Source: an uncultured Alphaproteobacteria bacterium (GTDB taxonomy: Bacteria > Pseudomonadota > Alphaproteobacteria > Methylaequorales > Methylaequoraceae). Taken from it: 44,615 nt of DNA. Below the pieces are notes generated by a model that was not told where the DNA came from, did not search any database, and worked only from the letters and a program-made list of their open reading frames with translations. This document shows positions 17,415 to 25,416 of this stretch, piece by piece (within the stretch, counting starts at the first letter, position 1; each line of letters starts with the position of its first letter). Both the position numbers and the translations under genes were made by a program. The DNA lies in NCBI GenBank assembly GCA_902569095.1, contig CACFSX010000006.1:1-44615 (forward strand). Direction: 5' to 3'.

Positions 17415-17468
17415 GTTAATAAAGCTTATTTTTTATATTATAAGAAGCTACTTCAAATCAAGAAAAAA

Positions 17469-18077
17469 ATGATTTTTTTATTAAATTCCCTTGATAAAAA
17501 CTATCAAACAAAAATTATTAAAGATCTTTCAAAAATAATTTCTAAATCTCCATTCTTCACACCAACTCTCCCAAGATTTAACAATCCATTTAAGATTAAA
17601 ATATCAAATGCTGGAAAGTGGGGTTGGGTTTCTAATGTTAATGGATATCAATATGTACGAGAACATCCGATAACTAATAAAAAATGGCCAAAAATACCGA
17701 AAAGCCTTCTTTTTTTGTGGCAAAAGCATTGTTGCAAAATTAATTTGCCTGATTCTTGTTTGATAAATTTGTATTCGTTCCCAAACTCAAGTTTAGGAAT
17801 ACACCAAGACAAAAATGAAAAGGATTTAACTAATCCAGTTTTATCAATTTCACTTGGAAGTAATGCTATTTTTAGATACGGTGAAAATAAAAATAAACTT
17901 AATGAGATATGCCTAAAAAGTGGTGCAATTTGCATGTTAAAAGGTAGTTCAAGACTCTATTATCATGGTGTTAAAAAAATCCAAAAAGTAAAAAAGAATA
18001 TTATAGATACATGTGATTTTGATTGTTTCCCAAAAGATTGCAGAATTAATATCACACTTAGAAAATTCGAATTTTAA
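17469..18077 (+). CDS. alkB: AlkB-family 2-oxoglutarate/Fe(II) dioxygenase
   Basis: 202-residue DNA/RNA alkylation repair enzyme that oxidatively removes methyl lesions such as 1-methyladenine. Iron ligands are H112 and D114 (IHQDK) and H166 (YYHGV); the 2-oxoglutarate-binding arginines are R192 and R198 in RINITLR, with the family's exact 6-residue spacing. The CLINLYSFPNSSLG segment before the HxD motif matches the AlkB core. It is divergent from dnaK and ends 4 bp from convergent grpE, with no room for a conventional terminator. Confidence 0.92.
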   Translation: MIFLLNSLDKNYQTKIIKDLSKIISKSPFFTPTLPRFNNPFKIKISNAGKWGWVSNVNGYQYVREHPITNKKWPKIPKSLLFLWQKHCCKINLPDSCLINLYSFPNSSLGIHQDKNEKDLTNPVLSISLGSNAIFRYGENKNKLNEICLKSGAICMLKGSSRLYYHGVKKIQKVKKNIIDTCDFDCFPKDCRINITLRKFEF

Positions 18078-18081
18078 GAAT

Positions 18082-18678
18082 TTATTTCTCTTCTTTGTTT
18101 TTTCCTGAAGAAACAACGACCATGGCTGGTCTGAGAAGCCGTTCTCCAATCAGAAAACCCTTTACTAACTCTTCAATTATTATCCCCTCCGGGTGATCAC
18201 TATTTTTTTTGGAAACAGCTTGATGTAATTCTGGATTAAATTTCTTTTCAAAAGAATCAAAACGTACAACACCATTCTTTTCGAAAATCTCGTAAATTTC
18301 CTTTTCTACTGCTTCAAGACCTATTACAAGATTTTTTAACATTACATTTTCTCCTAAATTATCCCTGGGTATCGAGCTAAGGGCTCTTTGAAAATTATCA
18401 GTCACACTTAACAATTCAGAAGAAAAATTTCTTATTGCATACTTTAAATTCTCTTGAGATTCCTTTTCATGTCTTTTTCTTAAATTTTCATTTTCAGCCA
18501 ACTCTCTAAGAAGTTTGTCTTCAGCTTCTTTCAGTTTAATTTTCAAATCTGCAATAATTTTTTGATTGTTAGTTTCAGAGCCGTGTAGATTTTTAGATGT
18601 TTTTCCTTCTTTTTTTAACTGTTTTTTGTCAGATATTTTGTCTATTTTTTTTTCATTTTCTGTAGTGGGTTTTTTCAT
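18082..18678 (-). CDS. grpE: Nucleotide exchange factor GrpE
   Basis: 198-residue co-chaperone that releases ADP from DnaK. A charged, Lys-rich N-terminal ~40 residues leads into a long helical coiled coil (about 45-120), then the beta-domain with conserved NPELHQAV near 148 and GIIIEELVKGFLIGERLLRPAMV near the C-terminus. It has a strong AAAGGAGA ribosome site and follows hrcA by 20 bp on the same strand, so hrcA-grpE form an operon. Confidence 0.96.
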   Translation of the reverse strand: MKKPTTENEKKIDKISDKKQLKKEGKTSKNLHGSETNNQKIIADLKIKLKEAEDKLLRELAENENLRKRHEKESQENLKYAIRNFSSELLSVTDNFQRALSSIPRDNLGENVMLKNLVIGLEAVEKEIYEIFEKNGVVRFDSFEKKFNPELHQAVSKKNSDHPEGIIIEELVKGFLIGERLLRPAMVVVSSGKNKEEK

Positions 18679-18698
18679 CTTGTCTCCTTTAAATTATA

Positions 18699-19799
18699 TT
18701 ATTTAATCTCAAATTTTTCACCGATTAATTTTGCAGTATAATCAACTACAGGAATAATTTTAGCATAATTTATTCTCATGGGACCTATCACGCCAATGGC
18801 TCCAATTATTTCTTTTTTTTTATTTTTAAACGGGCTAATTATTGTTGAACATCCTGTTAGACCAAACAAATTGTTTTCGGAGCCAATAAAGATTTGTAGT
18901 CCCTCTGCTTGAAGTGTTTCATCTATAACACCAACAAGATTTTTTTTATTCTCTAACTTTTCAATTAATAATCTAACATCTTCGAGCTGCTCCATTACTT
19001 TTACATCATCTAAAAGTTTCGATGTGCCTGTTACAATTAATTTATTTTTTTTGCTTGCATCGTCCCAGCATGCGAATCCTTGATCAATAAGATTTTTAGT
19101 CACTTTGTCTATAGTTCTTCTGTCATTTTTTATTTGTGAGCTTATAATTTCTCTACTTTCCTCCAGTGTTTTTCCCTTTATTATAGAATTTAAATAATTT
19201 GTTGTTTCTATTAATAGTGAAGGAGGCAGTCCTTTTGGAACCTCAATAATTCTATTTTCAATTATTCCAGAGTCTGTTACCAAAATAACAAGAGCTTTTT
19301 CATTGCTTACTGGAACAAACTCAATGTGTTTTATGTAACCCTCTAATTTTGGAGCTAAAACTATTCCTGCACAGTCTAACAAGCCTGACAATAAAGAGCT
19401 CGTTTCACTAAACATTTCTTCTACATTCTGAGTTTGATTGTTTATTACCTTTTGTATTTCTGTGCACTGATTATTTGTTATTCTTCCGACCTGCAACAAA
19501 CCATCTACAAAGAATCTCAAACCTAAGTCTGTTGGAACCCTTCCTGAAGATGTATGATTGGATCTTAAAAGTCCAGCCTCCTGTAAATCAAACATTACAT
19601 TCCTCACTGATGCTGCTGAAAGCTTTTCTCCCATTTTAATTGATAATTTTCTTGAGCCAACAGGTTTTCCGTCCTTTAGAAAATCATTCACAATCAACTT
19701 GAATATCTGCTTTGATCTTTGATCTAAATCAAAAATATAGGACTTTTTAGTATCAATTGTTTTTTTTTTTAATAATTTAGGATTGTCTTTTTTTGTCAT
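18699..19799 (-). CDS. hrcA: Heat-inducible transcription repressor HrcA
   Basis: 366 residues from the ATG at 19799; a TTG eight codons earlier would place the start inside the inverted repeat at 19814-19832. The N-terminal winged helix carries KPVGSRKL and LSAASVRNVMFDLQEAGLL (about 35-70), followed by the GAF-like domain typical of HrcA. HrcA represses chaperone genes by binding CIRCE. I found no CIRCE sequence before dnaK or hrcA in this window. Its known target in alphaproteobacteria is usually groESL, which is not here. Confidence 0.94.
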   Translation of the reverse strand: MTKKDNPKLLKKKTIDTKKSYIFDLDQRSKQIFKLIVNDFLKDGKPVGSRKLSIKMGEKLSAASVRNVMFDLQEAGLLRSNHTSSGRVPTDLGLRFFVDGLLQVGRITNNQCTEIQKVINNQTQNVEEMFSETSSLLSGLLDCAGIVLAPKLEGYIKHIEFVPVSNEKALVILVTDSGIIENRIIEVPKGLPPSLLIETTNYLNSIIKGKTLEESREIISSQIKNDRRTIDKVTKNLIDQGFACWDDASKKNKLIVTGTSKLLDDVKVMEQLEDVRLLIEKLENKKNLVGVIDETLQAEGLQIFIGSENNLFGLTGCSTIISPFKNKKKEIIGAIGVIGPMRINYAKIIPVVDYTAKLIGEKFEIK

Positions 19800-19813
19800 A
19801 CTATTAAAAATAC

Positions 19814-19832
19814 ATAACTTCAACTAAGTTAT
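19814..19832. promoter_or_regulatory. Inverted repeat between divergent hrcA and rph
   Basis: ATAACTT-CAACT-AAGTTAT is a perfect 7-bp inverted repeat with a 5-nt spacer in the 41-bp gap between the two divergent start codons. It overlaps TATATT (19830-19835), 5 nt before the rph GTG, and TATTTT on the minus strand (19812-19807), 7 nt before the hrcA ATG. A protein bound here could block both promoters. The sequence is unlike CIRCE (TTAGCACTC with its mirror 9 nt away), so the regulator is unknown. Confidence 0.5.
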
Positions 19833-19840
19833 ATTTTGAC

Positions 19841-20554
19841 GTGAGAAAATTCAATAGGAAAAATCATGAACCAAGAAAGATCTCTGTAGAGGTCAACATA
19901 AATAAAAACGCAGATGGTTCATGTATTATAAATTATGGCATGACAAAAGTGATATGCACGGCAAGCATCGATGAAGACATCCCAAAATGGTTAAGAGAGA
20001 AAAAAACTGGATGGATTACAGCAGAGTACGGAATGCTTCCAGGATCAACTAATTCAAGAAACAAGAGAGAATCAAAAGTTGGCAAACAGTCTGGAAGAAC
20101 TGTAGAAATACAAAGATTAATAGGAAGGTCCTTAAGATCAGTTGTAAACTTGGAAAAACTAGCCGGATATCAAATTATTATTGATTGTGACGTTCTTCAA
20201 GCAGATGGCGGAACCAGAACAGCAAGCATAACTGGTGGTTATGTGGCTTTATGTTTAGCTATAAAAAAGTTTGTGCAAAAGGGATTGATAAAGAAAAACC
20301 CAATAAAGGATTTTGTTGCAGCTATTTCATGTGGAATAGTAAACGATAGAGTTTTAATTGACCTTGATTATGATGAAGATTCAGCGGCTCAAGTCGATGC
20401 AAATTTTGTTTTATCCAAAAAATCTGGCTTTTCGGAGATTCAAATATCTGGTGAAGAAAATACATTTAATTTGGATTCTGTAACGGAGATGATTACAAAA
20501 AGCGAGAGGTCTATGAAAAATATTTTTAAAATTCAAAAAGATGCAATTAAGTAA
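19841..20554 (+). CDS. rph: Ribonuclease PH
   Basis: 237-residue phosphorolytic exoribonuclease that trims tRNA 3' ends. Conserved segments include GWITAEYGMLPGST near 58-70, GKQSGRTVEIQRLIGRSLRSVV near 80-105, DCDVLQADGGTRTASITGG near 115-135, and DLDYDEDSAAQVDAN near 175. The start is GTG, with no Shine-Dalgarno and a -10-like TATATT only 5 nt upstream. It overlaps rdgB by 14 bp. This pair divergent from hrcA-grpE is a common alphaproteobacterial arrangement. Confidence 0.97.
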   Translation: MRKFNRKNHEPRKISVEVNINKNADGSCIINYGMTKVICTASIDEDIPKWLREKKTGWITAEYGMLPGSTNSRNKRESKVGKQSGRTVEIQRLIGRSLRSVVNLEKLAGYQIIIDCDVLQADGGTRTASITGGYVALCLAIKKFVQKGLIKKNPIKDFVAAISCGIVNDRVLIDLDYDEDSAAQVDANFVLSKKSGFSEIQISGEENTFNLDSVTEMITKSERSMKNIFKIQKDAIK

Positions 20555-21152
20555 TAAATTTTACAGAGGGGACAAAATTGTAATAGCAAGCCATAATGAG
20601 GGAAAAATTAATGAATTTAAAACACTTCTTGCAGATTACAACTTGCAGATAGTTACCTCAAATGATGTCGGAATTAATGATGTTAAGGAGACAGGAAAGT
20701 CCTTCCAAGAAAATTCATTAATTAAAGTTAAAAGTATTCCCAACAAGTATATTGCGATATCTGATGATTCTGGGTTGAGTGTAAATAGTCTGGGAGGGAA
20801 ACCAGGAATATACTCATCAAGATTTCAAAAAAATTGTGGTGGATGGTTTGAAGCAATGGAGAGGATATATTCAGATGTTAAAGCGAAAAAAAATAAAGAT
20901 TTTTCAGCTAAGTTTATTTGTTGTCTCTCCATTAAATTGTCTGAAAATCACATTTATTCTTATTCAGGAGAAATTGAAGGAAAAATAATTTGGCCACCAA
21001 AAGGAAAAAATGGATTCGGTTATGATCCTTTCTTTATTCCAAATGGATATGATTTAACCTTTGCTGAAATGAACCATTCCGACAAGATATTAATTGATCA
21101 TAGAAGTGTTGCTCTTAAAAAGCTGATTAAATTACATTTAAGCGACAGCTAA
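20541..21152 (+). CDS. rdgB: dITP/XTP pyrophosphatase RdgB (HAM1 family)
   Basis: 203 residues. This enzyme cleans the nucleotide pool by hydrolysing non-canonical purine triphosphates such as dITP and XTP. The N-terminal IVIASHNEGKINEF motif (about 12-25) binds nucleotide, AISDDSGLSVNSLGGKPGIYSSRF (about 72-95) carries the catalytic acidic residues, and GFGYDPFFIP near 160 is the late HAM1 motif. It overlaps rph by 14 bp at its start and the convergent LpoA-like gene by 26 bp at its end. Confidence 0.96.
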   Translation: MQLSNKFYRGDKIVIASHNEGKINEFKTLLADYNLQIVTSNDVGINDVKETGKSFQENSLIKVKSIPNKYIAISDDSGLSVNSLGGKPGIYSSRFQKNCGGWFEAMERIYSDVKAKKNKDFSAKFICCLSIKLSENHIYSYSGEIEGKIIWPPKGKNGFGYDPFFIPNGYDLTFAEMNHSDKILIDHRSVALKKLIKLHLSDS

Positions 21153-22962
21153 ATACCTCAACTGCCTTTTGATTACTCCTCATCCTTTTCAGATAGATCT
21201 CACGTTGCAAAAATCCTGATTCTATTTTACTATTTGTAAATTCTCCACTGAAGACCGAGCTTTCCTTTTCTTTTCTACTCATTATCTTATACTTTCCAAC
21301 TAAACCTAAAAGGTCATGCATATGATAATTAAATGACATAGGGTCTTTTGCAAAAACGTTTTTAAAATTTTGAACAAAGTTGTCGTCCTTATATTTTAAA
21401 CTCGATGCATAATAAGTTCCTTTGAATAAGTTATCCTTTTTGTTGGTATCCTCCCATAAACTAGTGCCATAAATTTTTGAATTTTCTGAATTAATATCAT
21501 AAAAAGCTAAATGGGACAGAATCTCAAGTAATCTGTCACCCTCTGAAGCAATTATTATTGAATCAAAAGGCGATCCAAGTGTTAACATTCTCTCTAATGA
21601 TTTTATTTCCTTGTTTTTAGATTCTTCTTCCAGGGCCGCATTATCTCTAATTTTTATTATTTCATTTTGTAGCTGTTGTTTTCTTTCTTTAAACTTACTT
21701 ATTTTTTTTATCTCATTGTTTAGATCAGTTTTTGCATCTACCTCAAAAAAATCAATATCTATCCCCTTTACTCCAAAATCATTTATATAGTTAAGAAAAC
21801 TATTTCTAATTACATATCCATATTTATCTGAATGATGAATCAATAACACGCTAGTACTTTCATTTTCCGCTATATGTTTTGTTATACAAGATATTTGATC
21901 GTTGGGATTTTGTCCTGAAACTATAATATTTTCAGATACATTATTCAGGTCAGGAGAGAGGCTAAAAAAGGTTAACTTTTTTTTGTTTCTGAAATGTTCC
22001 TTAACTTTTCTTGTTTCATCAGAGAAGATCGGTCCTATAAAGGTTTTTACTTTGTTTGATACCCCTTGTTGTGCTGCCCTAACCGCTCCATCTGGTGTAC
22101 CTTTGGTATCATAAATTTTAAAGTTTAGTTGATTGGGGCTAAGCAACATGCTGTATCTTAAAGAATTTATTACTAAATTACCTGCTGCGCTTTTTTCCCC
22201 TGTTAAAGGGAGCAGAAGGCCAACGAGATTATCTGTTTCGATTTCTTTTTCTTTAAACTCTGGTTTCTTAAGGTTTAGAAAAGCTAAACCAGGTGACCCC
22301 TTTTCTGATTCTTTTACTTCTTCTGTGATATTGTTGTCTTTGATGCTTCCATCCTCAATTTCTTCGCTCGCAGATTCCAGTATATTTGAATCATCACTAA
22401 AATATTTTTTTCCAATCAAACCAATATCTTCAGATTCAGAGTTATCAATATTCTGAAAATTGTCTTCTCTCTTTATAGTATTTTCTATATTTTCAATTTT
22501 TTGGATACTAAATTCACTTTGATTTTTTTTGTCTATCAAAACTTTTGGCTCATCATCCTCAAAAAATTTAGTAAAAAATGAAACTATCTTACTTTCAGTT
22601 TTTTTCGTTTGTCCCATTTCTTTTATTGGTAAAACAGATGTATCTTGCGGACCTTTTGCATCGAGTGTTTCAAAATTTTCTGGTTTATCATCTTTTAAAT
22701 TTATTACTATCTGTTCTTTTTGAATTTTTTCGTCATCTTCTTCTATTTCTTCGTTTAATAAAGATTCTTCTATTTTTTTATTTTTCATTTCTGTAGATTT
22801 AGATGTTTTATTATCTTTTTCCTCTACTTCATCTGTCCCTGAAAAAAGTTTTTCTTTGATAAGACTTACGGATTGATCGATTTGACAACTAGATACGAAA
22901 AAAAGTGCCAAAAATAATCTTAAATTACACAGACTTGATATCTTCGTATATGATGCTTTCAT
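21127..22962 (-). CDS. LpoA-like lipoprotein with periplasmic binding-protein domain
   Basis: 611 residues from the ATG at 22962. The signal peptide has lipobox VSSC near residue 27. A long acidic, low-complexity region (about 30-250, rich in Glu, Asp, Lys, Ser) acts as a spacer. The C-terminal domain starts around NLVGLLLPLTGEKSAAG and resembles type I periplasmic binding proteins, as in penicillin-binding-protein activators: GPIFSDETRKV, SLSPDLN and IYGTSLWED are visible. It probably spans from outer membrane to peptidoglycan synthases. The start codon shares CATG with lolA. Confidence 0.8.
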   Translation of the reverse strand: MKASYTKISSLCNLRLFLALFFVSSCQIDQSVSLIKEKLFSGTDEVEEKDNKTSKSTEMKNKKIEESLLNEEIEEDDEKIQKEQIVINLKDDKPENFETLDAKGPQDTSVLPIKEMGQTKKTESKIVSFFTKFFEDDEPKVLIDKKNQSEFSIQKIENIENTIKREDNFQNIDNSESEDIGLIGKKYFSDDSNILESASEEIEDGSIKDNNITEEVKESEKGSPGLAFLNLKKPEFKEKEIETDNLVGLLLPLTGEKSAAGNLVINSLRYSMLLSPNQLNFKIYDTKGTPDGAVRAAQQGVSNKVKTFIGPIFSDETRKVKEHFRNKKKLTFFSLSPDLNNVSENIIVSGQNPNDQISCITKHIAENESTSVLLIHHSDKYGYVIRNSFLNYINDFGVKGIDIDFFEVDAKTDLNNEIKKISKFKERKQQLQNEIIKIRDNAALEEESKNKEIKSLERMLTLGSPFDSIIIASEGDRLLEILSHLAFYDINSENSKIYGTSLWEDTNKKDNLFKGTYYASSLKYKDDNFVQNFKNVFAKDPMSFNYHMHDLLGLVGKYKIMSRKEKESSVFSGEFTNSKIESGFLQREIYLKRMRSNQKAVEVFSCRLNVI

Positions 22963-23560
22963 GTTCAAAAAAATAACTTTTCTTATTCTTACATATATAT
23001 TTATACATAATAAAGCTTTTAGCAATGTAAATAGAGATAGAGTTTTAAATTATCTCGAGAGTTTTTCTTCCATGAGTTCAAATTTTATTCAAATCAATAA
23101 CAATGGAGACATATTATCTGGAAAAATTTTTTTATCACGTCCAGGTAAGTTTAGAATTGAATATGAACAAATTCCTCTAATATTAATTTCAGATTCTAAA
23201 AGACTTGCCTCAGTCAATAAAGATCTCAAAAGCATAAGCTTTCATAGTAAAAATGAAAATCCACTTAATATTCTTCTGTTTAAGAAACTTGATATGAATA
23301 AAATTAAGATATTAAATTTAATTGAGAGAGAAAATACATTGTTAGCCAAAATTTCTAGCATTAATTTCGAAGATAAAGGGGTTATTGAAATTTTGTTCGA
23401 GACCAAACCATTAAAAATGAAAAAGTGGACTATACTTAGAAAGGATCAAACAAAAACAGAAGTTTTTTTCGACAATCTTTTATTTAATAAAAGCCTGCCT
23501 TCCAAACTATTCAGCATCGAATCAGAAGATCCAAGACAGCTCCCATTTCAAATTTATTAA
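22961..23560 (+). CDS. lolA: Outer-membrane lipoprotein carrier protein LolA
   Basis: 199-residue periplasmic chaperone that ferries lipoproteins from LolCDE to the outer membrane. The signal peptide ends near NKAFS (about 21). The family pattern is clear: YLESFSSMSSNFIQ, GKIFLSRPGKFRIEYE with the conserved Arg-Pro-Gly-Lys-Phe-Arg, LLISDSKRL-like strand, and a late RKDQTKTEV strand. The ATG overlaps the divergent LpoA-like start by two bases; TATGAT (22949-22954) ends 6 nt before it and no Shine-Dalgarno is present. It abuts the convergent regulator gene with no gap. Confidence 0.9.
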   Translation: MFKKITFLILTYIFIHNKAFSNVNRDRVLNYLESFSSMSSNFIQINNNGDILSGKIFLSRPGKFRIEYEQIPLILISDSKRLASVNKDLKSISFHSKNENPLNILLFKKLDMNKIKILNLIERENTLLAKISSINFEDKGVIEILFETKPLKMKKWTILRKDQTKTEVFFDNLLFNKSLPSKLFSIESEDPRQLPFQIY

Positions 23561-24220
23561 TCACTTTTTTAAATAGTACTTTTTATTAATTTGAATTAAA
23601 ACTCTTGGTTGGTTGGGATCGTCCTCAATTTTTTTTCTTAACCTATATATTAGTGACTCCATTGTATGTGTTTCTAGTTTCGTTTTATGCTCCCAGACAT
23701 TCTTAAGAATTTCAGATTTAGTACAGCCATCATTCTTGCTTAAAAGAAAATATAAAAGTTTGTTTTCAAGATCAGTAAGTTTAATAAAGTCTCCTTTGTT
23801 ACAATCTATCAATTTGAAATTTGTATGATCATATAATTTATTTCCCAATTTAACTTTCAACTTTTCTTTATCAAAGTTTGTTTCCAATGTTTGAATATAT
23901 CTAAGTAAATCATTAAAGATAATAGGTTGAACAAAAGCTTTAAAATTAACATTTTCAGATTGAATTTTCATATGTTTATCCATAATAAATATACAGTAGG
24001 AAAAATTAAATTTATTTTTTAAAAAAGAAAAAATATTTTGTAATTCCTTTTCTGAAAAAATTTCAAATATGAGTATTGAATTTTGAAATTTTGATTTTGC
24101 TAAAGATTTAAAATTTTTTTTTAAACTAATTTCGAAACCTTCTTTCTTTAAAAGTTTTTCTAGTTCTTTATAGAGTAAGTTTCTTTTAAAAATAGCTACA
24201 ATATTTTTAACTTTTGTCAT
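23561..24220 (-). CDS. Atypical OmpR-type response regulator with degenerate receiver
   Basis: 219 residues. The C-terminal winged helix (about 135-219) is clear: LTDLENKLLYFLL, TKSEILKNVWEHKTKLETHTMESLIYRLRKKIED and a final hairpin. The N-terminal half has receiver-like length and strand pattern but lacks the acidic pair, has Glu53 (IFEIF) where the phosphorylated Asp belongs, and Gln99 (VQP) where the conserved Lys is expected. It is therefore probably phosphorylation-independent. Target genes are unknown. It is divergent from the L,D-transpeptidase across 12 bp; TATAAA (24232-24227) ends 6 nt before its ATG. Confidence 0.85.
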   Translation of the reverse strand: MTKVKNIVAIFKRNLLYKELEKLLKKEGFEISLKKNFKSLAKSKFQNSILIFEIFSEKELQNIFSFLKNKFNFSYCIFIMDKHMKIQSENVNFKAFVQPIIFNDLLRYIQTLETNFDKEKLKVKLGNKLYDHTNFKLIDCNKGDFIKLTDLENKLLYFLLSKNDGCTKSEILKNVWEHKTKLETHTMESLIYRLRKKIEDDPNQPRVLIQINKKYYLKK

Positions 24221-24232
24221 ATTATTTTTATA

Positions 24233-24742
24233 GTGGCAAATCTTAGAGTTTTTAAAACAAAAAAAAAAAATATCGGATTATTAGTTCATAATAAAATTCA
24301 CTTCGAGTGCTTTGTTGGTTCCAACGGAATTGGGAAAAAAACTCGAGAAGGAGATAAAACTACTCCTAGGGGAACTTTTGAGTTTGCGGAAGTTTACTAT
24401 CGTCCCGACAAAACTAAGCATTTGAAAACTTGTCTTCCACTAAAAAAAATTAATAAACACTCTTTTTGGTGTGTTGATCCAAAAAGTAGATTTTATAACA
24501 GTTTTCAAAAAAAAAAAAAATTTATTTGCGAAGACCTTTATAGAGAAGATGATCTTTATGATATATTCGTCACAATTAATTACAACTTAGATAACATAAA
24601 AAAATTTAAAGGTAGCGCAATTTTTATGCACTGCCGCAATATTTCCAAGCTTCATACCGATGGTTGTATTGCTCTAGAGAAAGAGCAGCTTTTAAAAATC
24701 CTGAGATCGATCAAAACTTACTCAAAATTAATAATTTATTAA
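24233..24742 (+). CDS. YkuD-type L,D-transpeptidase
   Basis: 169 residues with GTG start. The YkuD catalytic pattern is present late in the protein: H133 in FMHC and Cys145 in HTDGCIAL, with GDKTTPRGTFEF near 40-50 typical of the erfK/ybiS/ycfS/ynhG fold. Such enzymes form 3-3 peptidoglycan cross-links or attach proteins to the wall. No signal peptide is evident from this start, which is odd for a periplasmic enzyme; some short YkuD proteins of Proteobacteria share this. Two long A tracts (A12 at 24259-24270, A14 at 24507-24520) lie inside the gene. The stop shares TTAA with the convergent yggS. Confidence 0.85.
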   Translation: MANLRVFKTKKKNIGLLVHNKIHFECFVGSNGIGKKTREGDKTTPRGTFEFAEVYYRPDKTKHLKTCLPLKKINKHSFWCVDPKSRFYNSFQKKKKFICEDLYREDDLYDIFVTINYNLDNIKKFKGSAIFMHCRNISKLHTDGCIALEKEQLLKILRSIKTYSKLIIY

Positions 24743-25416
24743 TTTCTTTCACCGAAAATTCCGGTTCCAACTCTTATAAAAGTTGAGCCATGATCGATTG
24801 CAGATTTAAAGTCATTTGTCATTCCCATGCTTGCGTGTTTAAGATCAAGACGATCGCATAAAATCCTTACTCTTTTAAAAAAAGGTTCAGGTGGTTGGCC
24901 AAACGGAGGAATACACATTAATCCTATAATGTTTAATTTTAAATCATTAAAACACCATTTAAAAAATTGCTCTGTTAAATTTTCAGACACTCCGCTTTTT
25001 TGCTCTTCATCTCCAATATTAACTTGTATAAAAAATTTCTTTTTGTTTATTTCATTTTTCTCCTCTAAATATGTCTTTATTTTTAAAGCAATTTTCTCTC
25101 TGTCAATTGTCTGAATTACATCAAAGATATCTAAGGCCAAATTTACTTTGTTTGATTGAAGAGGGCCTATGAGGTGTAGCTCGATTTTTTTATCGCTATT
25201 TTCCCTCCTTAGGTCAATCCATTTTAATTGAGCTTCTTGAACTTTATTTTCTCCAAAAATTTTGTGACCTTTATCAACTAAAATTTGGATTATTTCTTTT
25301 GGAAACTGTTTAGAAACAGCTATTAACTCTGGTTCACAATATTTTCCAACTAGTTTGCTTTCACAAGATCGTATTTGTTTTAAAATTTCATTATAATTTG
25401 ATATTATTTTTTCCAT
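24739..25416 (-). CDS. yggS: PLP homeostasis protein YggS (YBL036C family)
   Basis: 225-residue single-domain pyridoxal-phosphate-binding protein of the PLPBP family, involved in keeping vitamin B6 levels balanced. The PLP Lys is K36 in ELIAVSKQF. GENKVQEAQLKW near 75, HLIGPLQSNK near 100, and the C-terminal ASMGMTNDFKSAIDHGSTFIRVGTGIFGER are the standard motifs. Its ATG (25416) shares CATG with the divergent ThiE-like gene. Its stop overlaps that of the L,D-transpeptidase in TTAA. Confidence 0.95.
   Translation of the reverse strand: MEKIISNYNEILKQIRSCESKLVGKYCEPELIAVSKQFPKEIIQILVDKGHKIFGENKVQEAQLKWIDLRRENSDKKIELHLIGPLQSNKVNLALDIFDVIQTIDREKIALKIKTYLEEKNEINKKKFFIQVNIGDEEQKSGVSENLTEQFFKWCFNDLKLNIIGLMCIPPFGQPPEPFFKRVRILCDRLDLKHASMGMTNDFKSAIDHGSTFIRVGTGIFGERN

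Noticed and set aside
17342-17468. CIRCE operator for HrcA before dnaK
   Set aside because: No TTAGCACTC or GAGTGCTAA halves are present; the dyad found there has a different sequence, arm length and spacer.
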